Positions 11,015-22,660 of a DNA stretch of 64,000 bases are shown piece after piece (the first letter of the stretch is position 1; each line of letters opens with the position of its first letter). Under the pieces are notes generated by a model, which was not told the DNA's origin, did not search any database, and saw nothing but the letters and a program-made list of their open reading frames with translations. The stretch is from Incurvaria masculella. Taxonomy: Eukaryota > Arthropoda > Insecta > Lepidoptera > Incurvariidae. The position numbers were made by a program, and so were the translations under genes. The DNA lies in the NCBI GenBank assembly GCA_946894095.1, contig OX335651.1, positions 16,018,501-16,082,500 of the forward strand. Direction: 5' to 3'.

Positions 11015-11561
11015 CCTAACGGCTCGTAAGGTATGTTCCCCCTAAAACGTAGTTTATTAATCATGTTATAAACACTGTTCCAATTTGCTTGATATTTCGT
11101 ATCTAGTATTCGACAATAAATATTTGTGTCTGCACGTTTATGCTTGGCTGTAAAATCTAAATCAAAGTCAAATAACATGCAAAATATCTTCATACAAATT
11201 TTCTTTTCTCTGTTGTGTGACAGGGTCGCCTTCATAAAGTCCAAAAAGCATAAGGTCCAAAACTCAGAACATCCAAAAGTATGTATTTTGGCATATATTT
11301 ATGAATGCAAATATTATAATCTAACCTAACCTAATTAAAAAAGTTCCGTATTCATTAGTGTTTTGGACGGTATGGGTTTTGGACCTTGTGCTTTTTGGAC
11401 TTTATGATGCGTCCCCAGTAACACAGGATACATTTTTCGAAAAGAGAAACACGTGCAGACATAGATAATATCAAGTAAATTAGAACAATGGTTTTCAGAT
11501 GATTAGTAAACTACCTTTATATCGGGAGCGTAATTTTCTGATACTTGCGGGCCCACCTTAA
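11015..11561. mobile_element. Long-TIR MITE (family T2) carrying a nested insert
   Basis: Same outer arms as 9105-9481 (GGCTCGTAAGG ... GCGGGCCCACCTTAA). The centre holds an extra palindromic element at 11232-11407 that the 9.1-kb copy lacks. The left TTAA has decayed to CTAA. Confidence 0.75.
11232..11407. mobile_element. Nested MITE inside family T2
   Basis: Terminal inverted repeats 11232-11263 and 11376-11407 (32 bp, one mismatch), starting TCATAAAGTCCAAAAAGCA. 176 bp in total, no coding capacity. Confidence 0.75.
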
Positions 11562-12611
11562 ATGTCTAGATACAATCGAAAGTATTGGGCTTTGACTAGG
11601 CCGATAAATTATATCGAAATTTTAAATGCTATTTCCGTGCCATAAATGTAAAAAATTAAACTTTAGGTGAGACTTCCTTGAAGTTCATGATTAGAGCAAT
11701 AGAAAGCGAAAAACACCAGCTAAGTGAATAGAAAACGGGTGACTTGGCCTACCCTGGCGATCTCGTAGATAATAATTCATAGTCAATATTATTTTTTTAG
11801 AAAACAATTACTGCCGTTACTAAACAATCAAATAATAATATTACATTTGAAGTAAATGATAACCACTGCTACTTAACAATTGAACTAGCGGAATGTGATA
11901 TGTATGTATGTATAATCGACCGTGAAGCAAGGACACATTAATTGAAGGAAGAGCCCAGCAAAGAGAACTACGCTACGAATATACTGCAAGGCTGGACCCG
12001 AACCAGCAAAATAAACCATTCGCGGGTATTGCGTCTACCAATTTCGCCACCGGCTGTATTACCATAATTTGGAATTCACCTACAGTCCCCCCTCCCGTAA
12101 TGAATGCCTCCTACTAACACAGTGTTAAAGATTATACCTACATACTTTTATTTACTACAAAAAAGTATTTAGGAAATAGGCGATTGATAATATAGTTACC
12201 TATTTTTACTTTTTCAATTGGTCTCTTTCTGTTTTCCTTCATAAATGATCATACCATATTGGCTTTAATTAAGATGGAAAAGTTCCAACAAAGGATAAGC
12301 CCCTATAATAAATCAGAAAAATGCTGATGTCATTGCTAAGCTGATGTTACAGCCGAAAGGGTACGCCCTTTCGGGACAGAGGGGAAGAAAGACGCCGGTC
12401 ACATCTGTAGTTATCCAAGTCTGTAGTTAAGACCATTCTCGAAATTTCTGTTTATTTTAGTTAGAAGACCCGGGAAGACCACTGATTATTTAGAACCTCA
12501 AATGTGTCTTTCTACTGTTTAAACAAAAAAAGTTGTGTACAAAATCAATTCTCTTAACTATTTTCCTGAGTAGGTACTACAGAATTCTCATCAAGAACGT
12601 TAAACAATAAT
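11562..12611. other. No gene recognised
   Basis: AT-rich apart from the 12.35-kb hairpin; 11940-12060 has a CCCGAACCAGC segment of unknown origin. Confidence 0.35.
12353..12374. repeat. Small perfect hairpin
   Basis: CCGAAAGGG, TACG loop, CCCTTTCGG: a 9-bp stem with a 4-base loop. No gene is near; function unknown. Confidence 0.6.
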
Positions 12612-12845
12612 GGAATAGAGACACGTAGCCCTCGGTAGCCCAGTTGCGCCTCGCCTTGCGATTCGAAAAGCTGGGTGAAGCACGTATGAGCGCGATTAGA
12701 TTCTGGATGGGTGAACATTTTCATCCGTTTAGGCCGGCCGTGGTTCGGATTCCAAGTAAAGCTGTAGGTCCCCTTCCTCAATTGCTACCATCACATGGTC
12801 CTGGCATGGCACCCAGGTCACATGATGTGTGAACCGCCTGCTACA
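12612..12845 (+). mobile_element. SINE with 5S-like head, internally deleted
   Basis: The head has GCCCTCGGTAGCCCAG, then GAAGCACGTATGAGCG and TTCTGGATGGGTGA, the 5S box A and box C positions in a diverged form. The middle of the body is missing: after GTAGGTCCCCTTCC it jumps to ATGGTCCTGGCATGGCAC. Confidence 0.7.
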
Positions 12846-13460
12846 AACGAGAGATTGTCGACGAAGCGCGCGACTCGCCGTTATGTAAAATTTTAGTTTG
12901 TCATAATATGTAGGTATATTCATGCCATCTCCCTATCTGTTTATGTCCTATCCTTCCATATGCTATCTTCCTATCTGTTAATGTTTGAAAAAATATTATT
13001 TTCTTTCTAATCCTATGAAAACGATTATGGCCTTTCCTTTAGTGATCTATGAACATCTCACGTCTATTCCTTTTTAACGTTCTTATTTATCATCTGTTCA
13101 CGTTGCCAGCTTTGAACATATCGATAACAAATAAAAGTAATTGAATATCCTACCTCGATCTTTGTCCTTGACACTCGCATGTAATAAGATGAATGGTTCG
13201 CTTTTAAAAGGATCGACCAATCAATCACTGTCGTTTTTTCAGTGCCCCCGCGTTCGTCAATCAATTTTGAAACTCCCATTCCAGCTATATTTTACAAATT
13301 TATATCAACCCTTATGTATCATACGTTTATGCAATAATCAGCCAATTTCAGCTATAAATTTGTATCGACATAGAAAATATTGAATATTATATTATTAAAA
13401 ATATGTCTTTGTCCGTAGTAAGCTGTGATGGATTCACGTCATAAACATTGATATTACCTA

Positions 13461-13520
13461 CTAGCTGAGATCGGGCTCATTTCGTTTTGGAAATTCACCC
13501 GAGCGGAGCCCGGTAGAATG
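13461..13520. repeat. CTAG-ended repeat end
   Basis: CTAGCTGAGATCGGGCTC, then CCCGAGCGGAGCCCGG. Similar ends are at 43997-44030 and 58835-58862, and a variant at 17463-17494. The CTAG(T) boundary with a nearby short inverted repeat fits a Helitron-like 3' end, but this is tentative. Confidence 0.35.
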
Positions 13521-13675
13521 TGGTTTTTTCTTTGCGGGTGTGTTATTCAAACAAAATATCTGGATCTCGATAAAAGCGCCACCTTTCTCAGACATGAAGG
13601 GATGTTTAAAAAATATTTTATTAGCCGACTTAGTCCAGCTGTTCTCGAGTTTTGCCGTTAACGACACATTTAGTG

Positions 13676-13745
13676 ATTATTTTTTAACCGATTTCAAAAA
13701 AGGAGGAGGTTCTCAATTCGTCTGTTTGATTTTTTTTTGTTGTAT
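13676..13745 (+). repeat. Dispersed 'ACCGATTTC' repeat fragment
   Basis: TTTTTAACCGATTTCAAAAA, GGAGGAGGTTCTCAATTCGT and a T run. Relatives lie at 17950-18005 (minus) and 40650-40700 (plus). Class unknown. Confidence 0.6.
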
Positions 13746-14199
13746 GTTACTCGATATTTCCGCAAATTGTCAACAGATTTGAATAATTCTTATTCTCATT
13801 ATCTCAGAGGTGGTCCCTTCATATTTTTTTAAAGAATACCACTTCTAAGGGTGGAAAATACTAAAAAGATAAATAATATAAATAAACTGTGGATTTATGA
13901 TTATATTTTCAATACAACACCAATGAAATAAATTTGTCTAAAATGATCTTTTTTGGTGGACCGGATGCAGCGCAGCATACATACAGCGCACATCATAAAG
14001 ACAGATTTACCTACTAATATACCTAACACGCCGCGAAGATCGTTGCAGCCCTCTATTATGAAACATTACATATGGATGGATAAGCATTTATAAAGATTCC
14101 TGGTTTTAATTGCGAAAGTTACAAGTTCTCCTACCTCCTCATAACTTAAATGTGGCTTGAAAAGAGCGCAGTCACCTCGAAGAACGAAAATCCTTGTCC

Positions 14200-14325
14200 A
14201 TTCCTCCCTTCCGCCCTCCACCCCCCCCCCCCCCCCCACCCCCTTCGTCACCGCAGGCTCCGCCGCCGCTTCCGGCCTGACACCCATCCTCGTGTCAAGG
14301 GAGGGCCCGCCCTCGCCCCAACACG
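14200..14325. other. GC-rich block with (C)17 tract
   Basis: A run of about 17 C around 14221-14237, flanked by CCTCC and CCGCCGCCG. It stands out from the AT-rich surroundings. Open frames on both strands come from base composition. Confidence 0.6.
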
Positions 14326-14452
14326 CAATCTTATTTTTACACGGATTACGTCGCGGAATCTCAGCCGATTAAGGCCGCGGTTCACTAGAGGCAATTAAAG
14401 ATGAATCTACGTTCAAATGCATGCCCGTCTATTATCACAAATACTTTAACTT

Positions 14453-14516
14453 AAATTAGAATTCACTCAAACTAAATATATCCATGGATATATTTAGTTT
14501 GAGTGAATTCTAATTT
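14453..14516. repeat. Perfect 64-bp palindrome with no spacer
   Basis: Symmetric about CCATGG at 14482-14487; each 32-base arm holds GAATTCACTCAAAC. No mismatch. Confidence 0.95.
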
Positions 14517-14639
14517 TAGAAACTTGCAAAAAATTAAATAACAGTGAGGAGTGAAGTACTTGTATTGATCGCAAAGACAATGCATACATCTGTACGTACA
14601 CCCACACACATCTCACATTTCACATCACGCCATTACCTT

Positions 14640-16010
14640 ACCACCCATAAAGCGCCCTAATAACGATACATTTAAGGCTGAAATTGCTACGAATCGATAT
14701 TTGTTAAAGAGTAACTATTGCGCAGAGTAACAAGCTACAATTTCAAAAGGCCACCTTACGCTAATTGAGACGGTCAAAAAACGGTCGCGTGCGAGTATAT
14801 AAGGTGAGTTTAAAATAATCTACAAGCCTTATAGGGTTGATTCAGTATCAGATATAGAACAACTTTTGCTAAGAATGTAGGTATGTAATTTTTTTTGTTC
14901 CATTTTAATTTTTGAGAAATTTAAACAGTATGTTCTTCCCAGTATTGTAAACAACTTTTGCGAAGAAACTATCCACCTATCTGTAATGGTTTCCACGAAA
15001 ATAATTTATTAAAGTGCACTAACTCTTCAACTACCTAATTAAAAATATAGGTCAACCACGGGACATTGACCCGACCGTGACCCACTGACACAAGACAATT
15101 CTCCGCCGCCGCCGCCGCGTGCGCAGACAGAAGCCCCGCCGCCCCATCTCCCCCGCCGCCACCGCCGCCCCTCTCACTGAAGGACGTTTGTTTTCGTTTT
15201 GAAAGCAATTAGTATGTCAAGGTCCATGACGCGCATCGGACCTGAGTATCGCACGTGAGTGAATTTAAGTGAAGCGAGTGCCGATCGGGCGAAAAAGGAC
15301 ATGCATGCTTGTGTACATACCTACGTTACAGCCGCGCCGACCAAATCCATAGCCCGGCGCGGCGTACGTCAGCGTGGGAAGGACGCAAAACTATTCGGGT
15401 AGGTAAAATAGACTCTGCCGCCGCTCGCCGCCTCCGCGCCGTCGGCCGGCGCGGCGCGGAACCTATTTTTCAAATAGGCAGTTTGACTCGCAGTTTGAAG
15501 AGTTAGTGCACTTTAATAATTTATTTTCTTGGAAACCATTACCGATAGGTACATACTTTCTTCGCAAAAGTTGTTGACAATACTGGGAAGAATGTAATGC
15601 ATAAATTTCTCAAAAATTAAAATGGAACAAAAAAAATTACATACCTACATTCTTAGCAAAAGTTATTCTATATCAGATACTGAATCAACCCTATAAGGCT
15701 TGTAGATTATTTTAAACTCACCTTATAGACTTTAAAAGTATAATCATAAGGGCGCTTATCGTATGAAAAGTTTTTGGATTATATGATATGCATGGTTTTC
15801 TTTTTTTGTTAAATAAAGATCATAATTTATACGTTGTGGCTATTATACGTTATGCATGGAGAAATAAGTAATTTTATTTTTTAAACTTCTTCATGCACTA
15901 CGTATAAAATTATACGATCTGCCGATTATACTTTGTGCATGGTTTTAAAATTTTGTTAAAATATGATATTATACGATTAGCATATTAGACGTTCTGCCGT
16001 TCCCCCCCTA
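14640..16010 (+). mobile_element. Older repeat (family P) split by a foldback insertion
   Basis: 14640-14797 and 15728-16010 together match the inverse of 57990-58440, which runs on without the 0.93-kb insert. The right part has repeated ATTATACG motifs and GCATGGTTTT. Confidence 0.75.
14800..15725. mobile_element. Foldback element with GC-rich cargo
   Basis: Inverted arms 14800-15030 and 15495-15725 (231 bp each, highly similar) begin TAAGGTGAGTTTAAAATAAT. They are flanked by TA on each side, a possible TA target duplication. The centre (15060-15490) is CpG- and GC-rich, with (GCC)n runs and CCGGCGCGG blocks unlike the arms. No coding sequence is recognised in it. It may be a captured host promoter/5' UTR; GAGTATCGCACGTGAGTGAA contains a donor-like GTGAGT. 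Confidence 0.8.
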
Positions 16011-17129
16011 GCCACACGGGGACAGTGACATAGTATAACAATGAGTAGCAAGTACGAAATGTTATATTAACTCGCGAACAGTTACAAAGTGTACGCTAGG
16101 CCTTAGAGAATAAAGACCGAGTCGCTCAGGAGCCTCCTTGTCATGAATGTTCATTGTGTATGATGACTTCAGGTTATAGACTAGGAGGTCGCGACAAAAA
16201 TGGTAACGATAACGTAAATGGCTGAAACCGGGTCGTGACCTCCCTGAATACTAGTGTGTCGTAAATTCCGTCGTTCAAAAAAATCATGTGTTTTAGTATT
16301 TTTAAAAAATTTAAAAGTTACGTGATCATAATATATCTTTCTGAATCATCAGTATAGGAAATATTTTTTTTAATCATTTTATTTGCTAATCATGATTATC
16401 TAAAATGTATATTCCTTCCTAGTAGAGCATAAATCAAACGGCTAACACTTTACTACTAAATTTATAAATTCTAAAGTCTGAATTCAAAGCGGTTGTTTCG
16501 TACTTCTTTCACGCAGCAATGGAGAAACGGATCGATGGGCTGGAAATTGACTTGACTGCTGTTTTTTTTGGTTTCTTTCTATACTGTCCCGAGTGGATAA
16601 GGGTACAGCAGATAAAATCGTCTACACTATTATATAAAGAGATAAGGTTTTTTTTGTTGATTTTTTTTGTTAGTTTGTTTAAAAGGGGTTTTCTTTGTAA
16701 CTACTGAACCGATTTTAAAAAATCTTTCAACAAGAGAAAGCTATCCGTATCTGACATGAAATATAAATATTTTATTTTATTAATTTTTTCATTAAGAATT
16801 CGACAGCTTATTTAGCGTATTCGCATTAATCTACGAGAATTACCTAAAAAATAGGCAATTACAGAATTCTATCGCTAAATAAAGTTACTCTACAGAAATG
16901 TTAGTGTAAGGATGAACATATGAGTGAGTGCATATGACGGTGTGTGTGTGTCTGCTTTACGCGTTCTCTTGCCTGAAAACCTTCATTACCTGATTTTTTA
17001 TTACTGAATTTATACGGTTTCACATATAATACAATATTTATAAACACATTCAGAGAAAAAGCTGTTCCCTTAATCAGCGTACGCTGCCTAAATGGTTTGA
17101 GATACATGCAATTTATTTTTATTTTTACG
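16011..17129. other. No gene recognised
   Basis: GAACCGATTTTAAAAAATC near 16708 is a common lepidopteran repeat motif; nothing else. Confidence 0.35.
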
Positions 17130-17290
17130 CCAGGAACTCTTGCGGTGCCCGTTGCGGAGGTTGCGAAAACCATGCCGGCCGGCCACGACATGTTTGAAGG
17201 GTCCCTTGAGGTACCCGAGGACGCCCATGGGCTCTCGAACTTTCAGGGTGGCTGCGAAAACATGCCGTCTGGCCAGGCTTAACTTCAATT
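17130..17290 (-). mobile_element. Jockey-like LINE 3' coding remnant
   Basis: Minus strand: KVREPMGVL and GRHGFRNLRNGHRKSSW, with GGCCGGCCGGCATGG-type DNA shared with 51140-51160. Confidence 0.55.
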
Positions 17291-17462
17291 CAAATCTTTG
17301 TTGCACCAATCTGTGGAGAATAAGCCTTATGGGTGCTATTGATGAGGATTCAAAGAAGTTGATTTACGAAAATGGGATATTTTTTTATCTGAGACGGATA
17401 AATTTAAAGAGGGGATTCATAGCTTTTATGGAGGAACACATTTCCGATGTCAATAACGGTTT

Positions 17463-17495
17463 CTAGCGTGAGCGAAGCCACGGGCAAAAGCTAGT
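17463..17495 (+). repeat. Helitron-like 3' end
   Basis: GCGTGAGCGAAGCCACGGGC then AAAAGCTAGT. A weak GTGAGC/GCCAC hairpin sits just before CTAG followed by T, as in Helitrons. The rest of an element could not be traced. Confidence 0.4.
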
Positions 17496-17949
17496 AATAA
17501 ATATACGGAATAGTACACAACCCTCTACCGGAAGCCTTTGACCCGAGAGAGCCGAGCCTTATTGCGATATAGAGAAGGACGGATAGAGTCTAGTTTCCAT
17601 AAAACGCAAAGGAAAGCACATAATTATGGTCGCGGTATGGCTAATGAAGACCATTGAAAGGGTTTATGCCTGGCGATTAGAGGTTAATTCCCTTTGGGCT
17701 ATTCATCTCGCTCTTATGTGGTACATTCACGAACTGAAAGAAGTCTAGGTGGTAGAGAAAACATAGAACCATCGTTTGTTTTAACGTTTTGAACTTTCAC
17801 GAGGGATGCAAAAAATATTCCGGCGGGCCTGGTGCTTCTTCTCACCATGTTTGAAGGAACCCAGGTTGTACTTTTATGGAAATATCTGTGGAAATAACCC
17901 GGCCTAAAGTAGATTCCATTACATGGTTCGCTGACCTCCTATAGATAAA

Positions 17950-18005
17950 AAAAAAGATTCCGACGAATTGAGAACCTCCTCCTTTTTTTTGAAGTCGGTT
18001 AAAAA
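17950..18005 (-). repeat. Dispersed 'ACCGATTTC' repeat fragment
   Basis: CGACGAATTGAGAACCTCCT and GAAGTCGGTTAAAAA, the complement of the 13.7-kb copy. Confidence 0.6.
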
Positions 18006-18607
18006 GATGGTTCGGTTGTTTCTCATTTTCGGAATGTCGGTCGAAGTCTGTATTTTTTTTTGGTTTTTTACATTTTGCGATCCAAGTTTTTTATTCAAAT
18101 CTATTGAATAAAAAACTTTATGTTTTTATCAAAAAATGTTCTACGTATGCTTTCGTTTTTATCCGTAGGCACACCTAAATATTTTCTAAAATCTTCTACA
18201 TTCAGTCAAAATATTTAGCGGCATCGTATTTTTTCGTTTTATTTAATACGTTTTGGGTTATGCCTGACAACGTACCTGATCCGCTTTCGTGAAATATCTG
18301 GAAAAATACATTCGGTTCGACTAAAGCCGGGATTACAGGAAATCAGGCTCTGAATGTTGCGATATTTTCAAACATATAAATTGTACTTTCGTATTTAATG
18401 TACTTTATGTACGGGTATGTAGGGTTTCCACGACAATATGAGAGTAGATGTTTTTTGTATTCCTCTTGCTATAAAATTTTATGTTTTCTGCCAATCGATA
18501 TATCTACATATGCATGCAATGTTACGGGTAACTCTATTTTTTAACTCCATGGTTTTTGAAGTTACCGTATACCGTTTAGTAGTTAATTAATCTTATAACC
18601 GGCATGA

Positions 18608-18776
18608 CTAAGCCCCGGTTGCACGAAGAGACGGACGAGTTAATCAATGTTCAAACACGTCACTTTTAGTGATCCGCATAGAGTTCATTTAATAGTGTCC
18701 ACACAAAGTGACGTGTTTGATCAGACGTTGACGTTGATTTTGATTTTTTGTCCTTTCGTGCACTCGGCCCTAAGTA
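18608..18776 (+). mobile_element. Small MITE (family M3)
   Basis: Ends TAAGCCCCGGTTGCACGAAG and GTGCACTCGGCCCTAA are imperfect inverted repeats. The interior has AACACGTCACTTTTAGTGA and ACAAAGTGACGTGTTTGA. Also at 22488-22660 and 44225-44362. Confidence 0.7.
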
Positions 18777-18924
18777 GAAGGCATTAATTTGACATTATTT
18801 AACTTGTGGATTCACCTGGATAGCCCTTAGCTTAAGTTGGATCCGGTAGGTGGCGCTGTTGTCGAGATACAGATTTTTTTGTCAACTGACTTTTTGAATA
18901 ACACGCCCGCGAAGGTTTCACCAT

Positions 18925-19260
18925 GGGCAGTCCGAGCTCTCAACTAAATTGGTGTTATTTATTAAACGGTAAAATCATACAAGTTTTACTACTTATTCTG
19001 TGGTTTTACTTCTTCAACCTATCACAATTAAACTACGGTCTACGGATTTGTATGAAAACGCGGAGTCGGCGTAGACGGTGAAAACATGCGTACGCTGTCA
19101 AATCAAACGCAAACTCGCAAATGTTATTTCGATTACCGCCCACTGTGCGCGCTCTTAAATTTTTCATACATTTGAAAACGCTAGTCGATTGGTTTGGCGT
19201 AAACGTCAATTTTTGTGAGCAGTCGGGCTATGGGTTAAATGTACAAAACGAAATTTGCCG
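18925..19260 (+). mobile_element. MITE (family M4), diverged copy
   Basis: CTCAACTAAATTGG, ATTCTGTGGTTTTACTTCTT, GAAAACGCGGAGTCGGCG and GAAAACGCTAGTCGATTGG follow the order of the cleaner copy at 23274-23628. It gives an uninterrupted version of the site where a SINE entered the 30-kb copy. Confidence 0.65.
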
Positions 19261-19268
19261 AGCGAAGC

Positions 19269-19637
19269 TTAAGGCTGCTCCGACCCATATAAAGTTGTTT
19301 GCACACATAACGCAAAAAATATTGCACTTTAAGCCACGAATTAATAATAAAAGTTTAATATAGTCATATTACTTGCAGCAAAAACCATTTCACAATTTCA
19401 GGTTTATTGGTTTTGTTACAATTTATTTAAATACGATTTTTATTTAACAGCGCCATCTAACGGTGTAAAACTTCTAATCGGCAATTACAACGAAACCATT
19501 AAACCTGAAATTGTGAATATGTTTTCGCTGCAACTACTATGGCTATATTTATTATTTTTGACGAATTCGTGCCTTAAAGTGCAATACTTTTTGCGTTCTG
19601 TGTAAAAAAAACATTGTATGGGTCGGAACATCCTTAA
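19269..19637. mobile_element. Long-TIR MITE (family M5), TTAA ends
   Basis: Arms of about 150 bp: TTAAGGCTGCTCCGACCC / GGGTCGGAACATCCTTAA, AAAATATTGCACTTTAAG / CTTAAAGTGCAATACTTT, CACAATTTCAGGTTTATTGG and its complement. A short centre contains CAGCGCCATCTAACGG. Confidence 0.8.
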
Positions 19638-20384
19638 GTCAGTTCACATAATTAATAAAGAGTGATTTATTGAAATATTTAACTTAAGTCTACATTCGTG
19701 CATACTCGGGTATCTTCATTCTTCGTTCTCACCCTCGGGTAAGTCAGTTCTTGTTTGTCCAGCCCCAATGAGCGGAAAGACTTCACAATGCGCGGAAAGT
19801 TCGAAAGAACCGATAAGACCGCCGCGAACATAAATAAACAGGAGCGGCACATTCTGTTGTGAAATACGTATGCATGGCGGTTTAATACCATACTGGTATG
19901 TTCGTTGAGAATAGAGTTAATGACTTTAATGCCATTATGAGGCAAACAATTGCAGCATTTCGAAATAACACTAGTGAAAGCCAAAACTGTAATAAAATGT
20001 ATTATAAGTCAATTCAATGCCGAAATATTTATATTTTGGCATAGCTTTATGTTAACAACTTTATAAATGTACTAACCATGTAATGTCTATTAACAACATA
20101 TGGGTCATGACATGAAATAAAAATTATTATTATTATTATTAACATAGCCATAAAATTGCCAGTATGTAAGCAAATATGGAATGGCCATTCAGAAGCTGTG
20201 CTCTTCCTCTGCTATACAGGGTGTCGTAAAGGCCAGTACATTAATTTCGCCAGCGTAATCCTCATGCTTTTCCGAGACAAAAAAGTGAACAAAAAAATCT
20301 CTTAAGTGTCTAGTTACCGAGATATACATTTTTGAAAATTATATTTTCGTCTAGTGTAATTTGACGCGACTTTGTAACCGTGAA

Positions 20385-20485
20385 TAAAGAAGGTCTTGGC
20401 ACGGAACCTATATCCCACGTGGCGTGTCAGGCTAATGCCATGACAGTAAGTATGATATTAGCCATCCATGTCTTATTACATAAAA
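20385..20485 (+). mobile_element. SINE 3' fragment
   Basis: AGAAGGTCTTGGCACGG to the terminal hairpin GGCTAATGCCA / TGATATTAGCC and CATCCATGTC, followed by CATAAAAC. Confidence 0.75.
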
Positions 20486-20694
20486 CGTTCCCACGTTCGA
20501 ACGGAACATTAGATTCTTTTTACACTAAACTACTGAATTAGTGTGTATGGAAAGTCTATATTTTTTATTTATAGGATATTCAGCAAAAAGTTATTAAACT
20601 TTTTTGTTTGTTTCAATCCCCATAAGCATTTCCCAAATTTAATGCACTGGCCATTACGACAACCTGTATAGCTGCACTGCGATGTCAGAGAAGA

Positions 20695-20725
20695 GCCTTC
20701 CAAACGGGATCCCCGTTTGGAAGGC
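20695..20725. repeat. Strong perfect hairpin
   Basis: Arms GCCTTCCAAACGGG and CCCGTTTGGAAGGC, 14 bp, loop ATC. No gene near; not at a recognised element end. Confidence 0.8.
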
Positions 20726-22487
20726 GCTCGTCCTTTTGACAAGCCACCGATGAGTACGTGCTGACGGGCTCGCCGCGTCGTTCCCACCCAACTATGACGC
20801 CAGCTAACTGCATCCTCCGGAGTTCTTCGGTCACTAACATCTCTCTTAAAAACCCTTTGTACCACCGTGGCACCGAAACTGTTTGTCTTGCATGTGCCGT
20901 TGCTCCAGCTACCCTTACTTCCTAGATATTCCCTCTGTTTCGTCGAGCTCCGCAAACGCCCTGATCGGCTTCAGTGTTTGCTTATTTAATAGCCAAGATA
21001 ACGACCCACGCCCCTTGCCCCTTATCTGCCCTCGTAGCCCTGATTCTTTACCTGGTTTTGTCATAATTTCCAGGTGCAGGTTTCCCAAATTCTTGGATAT
21101 GACAGGTAGTCAAAATTCCGCGGCATGCATTTTAATTTACTTCAGTGAGTTTCAAGACAGTAGAATTCAGAACTTCACTCGTTCGCAAATTAAATCAATA
21201 AAATTATTTATTTCTAATACCTTCACAATAGATACTTAAAACTGGCACGTGAACAAGGTCTAAACCTACCAACACACATTACTTTTGACTCCCGGCGAAG
21301 TTTCTTTTCGATTGTTCTTTGGCCGTGATAAGAGAAACGTCATCAATATAATTACGAATCCGAGATTGTGTGCCTAATAGAAGCAAATATACTAAACTTT
21401 CCTTGGGCTGCAAGCTCAATACTTGAATTACAGCTCCTATAGTCGAGCCGTTCTAAGAAGCGTTTCTTGACAGATGAGCGATAGGGAAGGGTAAAAACCA
21501 GAGTTTTACTTTTATATCGATAACATTTCAATAAGGAAAAGCAAAAATCTAATAATAGGCAATCTTCTCTAAAATAAAACACATTCATACAGATGGACAG
21601 GTGATTATCTGATTTCGGAAGGTGTTTCATAACTTAAATACAAGATCTTTTGCACATATCCAGCTTTGAACGGAATCATTTTCCAAACAACATATATTTG
21701 GAGCTAAACATTTTAATAACATTTTGCTGTACACCTTAAAAGGATCGTCTTCCACATATATTTTCGTGAGTAGTAATTGACAACTTTTGTGGTGAGCACC
21801 ACTTTTTTAGTCGAAAAACAGTATTGAGGACCGAAAAAAGGAAAACATAACCACCCAAAATGAAAAAAAAAGGGCGACGTACAAATATCGTGAATCTAAG
21901 CCGATTGTTATTATTCTATTTCACCTAAGATTACTGTCAGTTTTATTCGACTGATTCGACTTTCTTCTTCAGCGGTGTAAAGTTAACTGACTAGAAAAAG
22001 CTAGATGATATTGCAATTAACTTTCCATTTATTATAAGTGCCTAAACATATAATTTAAGAAATGAAGGAAGCATTCGTTAATTGCTGGAAATCCCGAGAC
22101 CGAATATTCATTCTCACAAGCCAACATTGGTAATCGTGATGATATCTATTTGATTTTCCTTTACAAGAATATTTAAGTAATAGTTATGAAAATTAAAGAT
22201 ATAAAAACTTAAATGGTCGATATTATTTTGCAGGTTACATCCTTATTGCAATTTACTCCCAGTGCTGGTACTGTACCATTATTTTGTTCATAATTATATT
22301 ATTTAATACATTGTTAAGTAATTAATTGACACAATATAGAATAAAATATAATCTACAAGTCATAATAAAAAAAACACATCAGCAAGCTGTTGTTATTTGG
22401 TCCCAAAAATATAAAACGTGGGGTAAAGTGGTCTGTTCCATAATTTAGTCATTAGCTTTTCTTCCACACTGCTGTGTCAAAAAACGC
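20726..22487. other. No gene recognised
   Basis: A 118-codon open frame at 20883-21239 starts at a non-ATG codon, has no motif and biased composition. Moderately GC-rich to 21100, then AT-rich. Confidence 0.35.
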
Positions 22488-22660
22488 TTCTTAGGGCCGA
22501 GTGCACGAAAGAACAAAAAATATAAATCAACGTCAAAGTATGATCAAACACGTCACTTTGTGTGGACAGTATGGAAAGGACTCTATGCGGTTCACTAAAA
22601 GTGACGTGTTTGAACAATTATTAACTCAGCCGTTTCTTCGTGCAACCGGGGCTTAGAACG
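22488..22660 (-). mobile_element. Small MITE (family M3), inverted copy
   Basis: TTAGGGCCGAGTGCACGAAA to GCAACCGGGGCTTA, with the same interior as 18608-18776 in reverse. Confidence 0.75.

Noticed and set aside
14066..14398. Three overlapping Pro- or Gly-rich frames
   Set aside because: They come from the (C)17 tract and GC-rich block; no start context or motif.
20883..21239. 118-codon frame
   Set aside because: Begins at a non-ATG codon, no motif, and composition follows local base bias.
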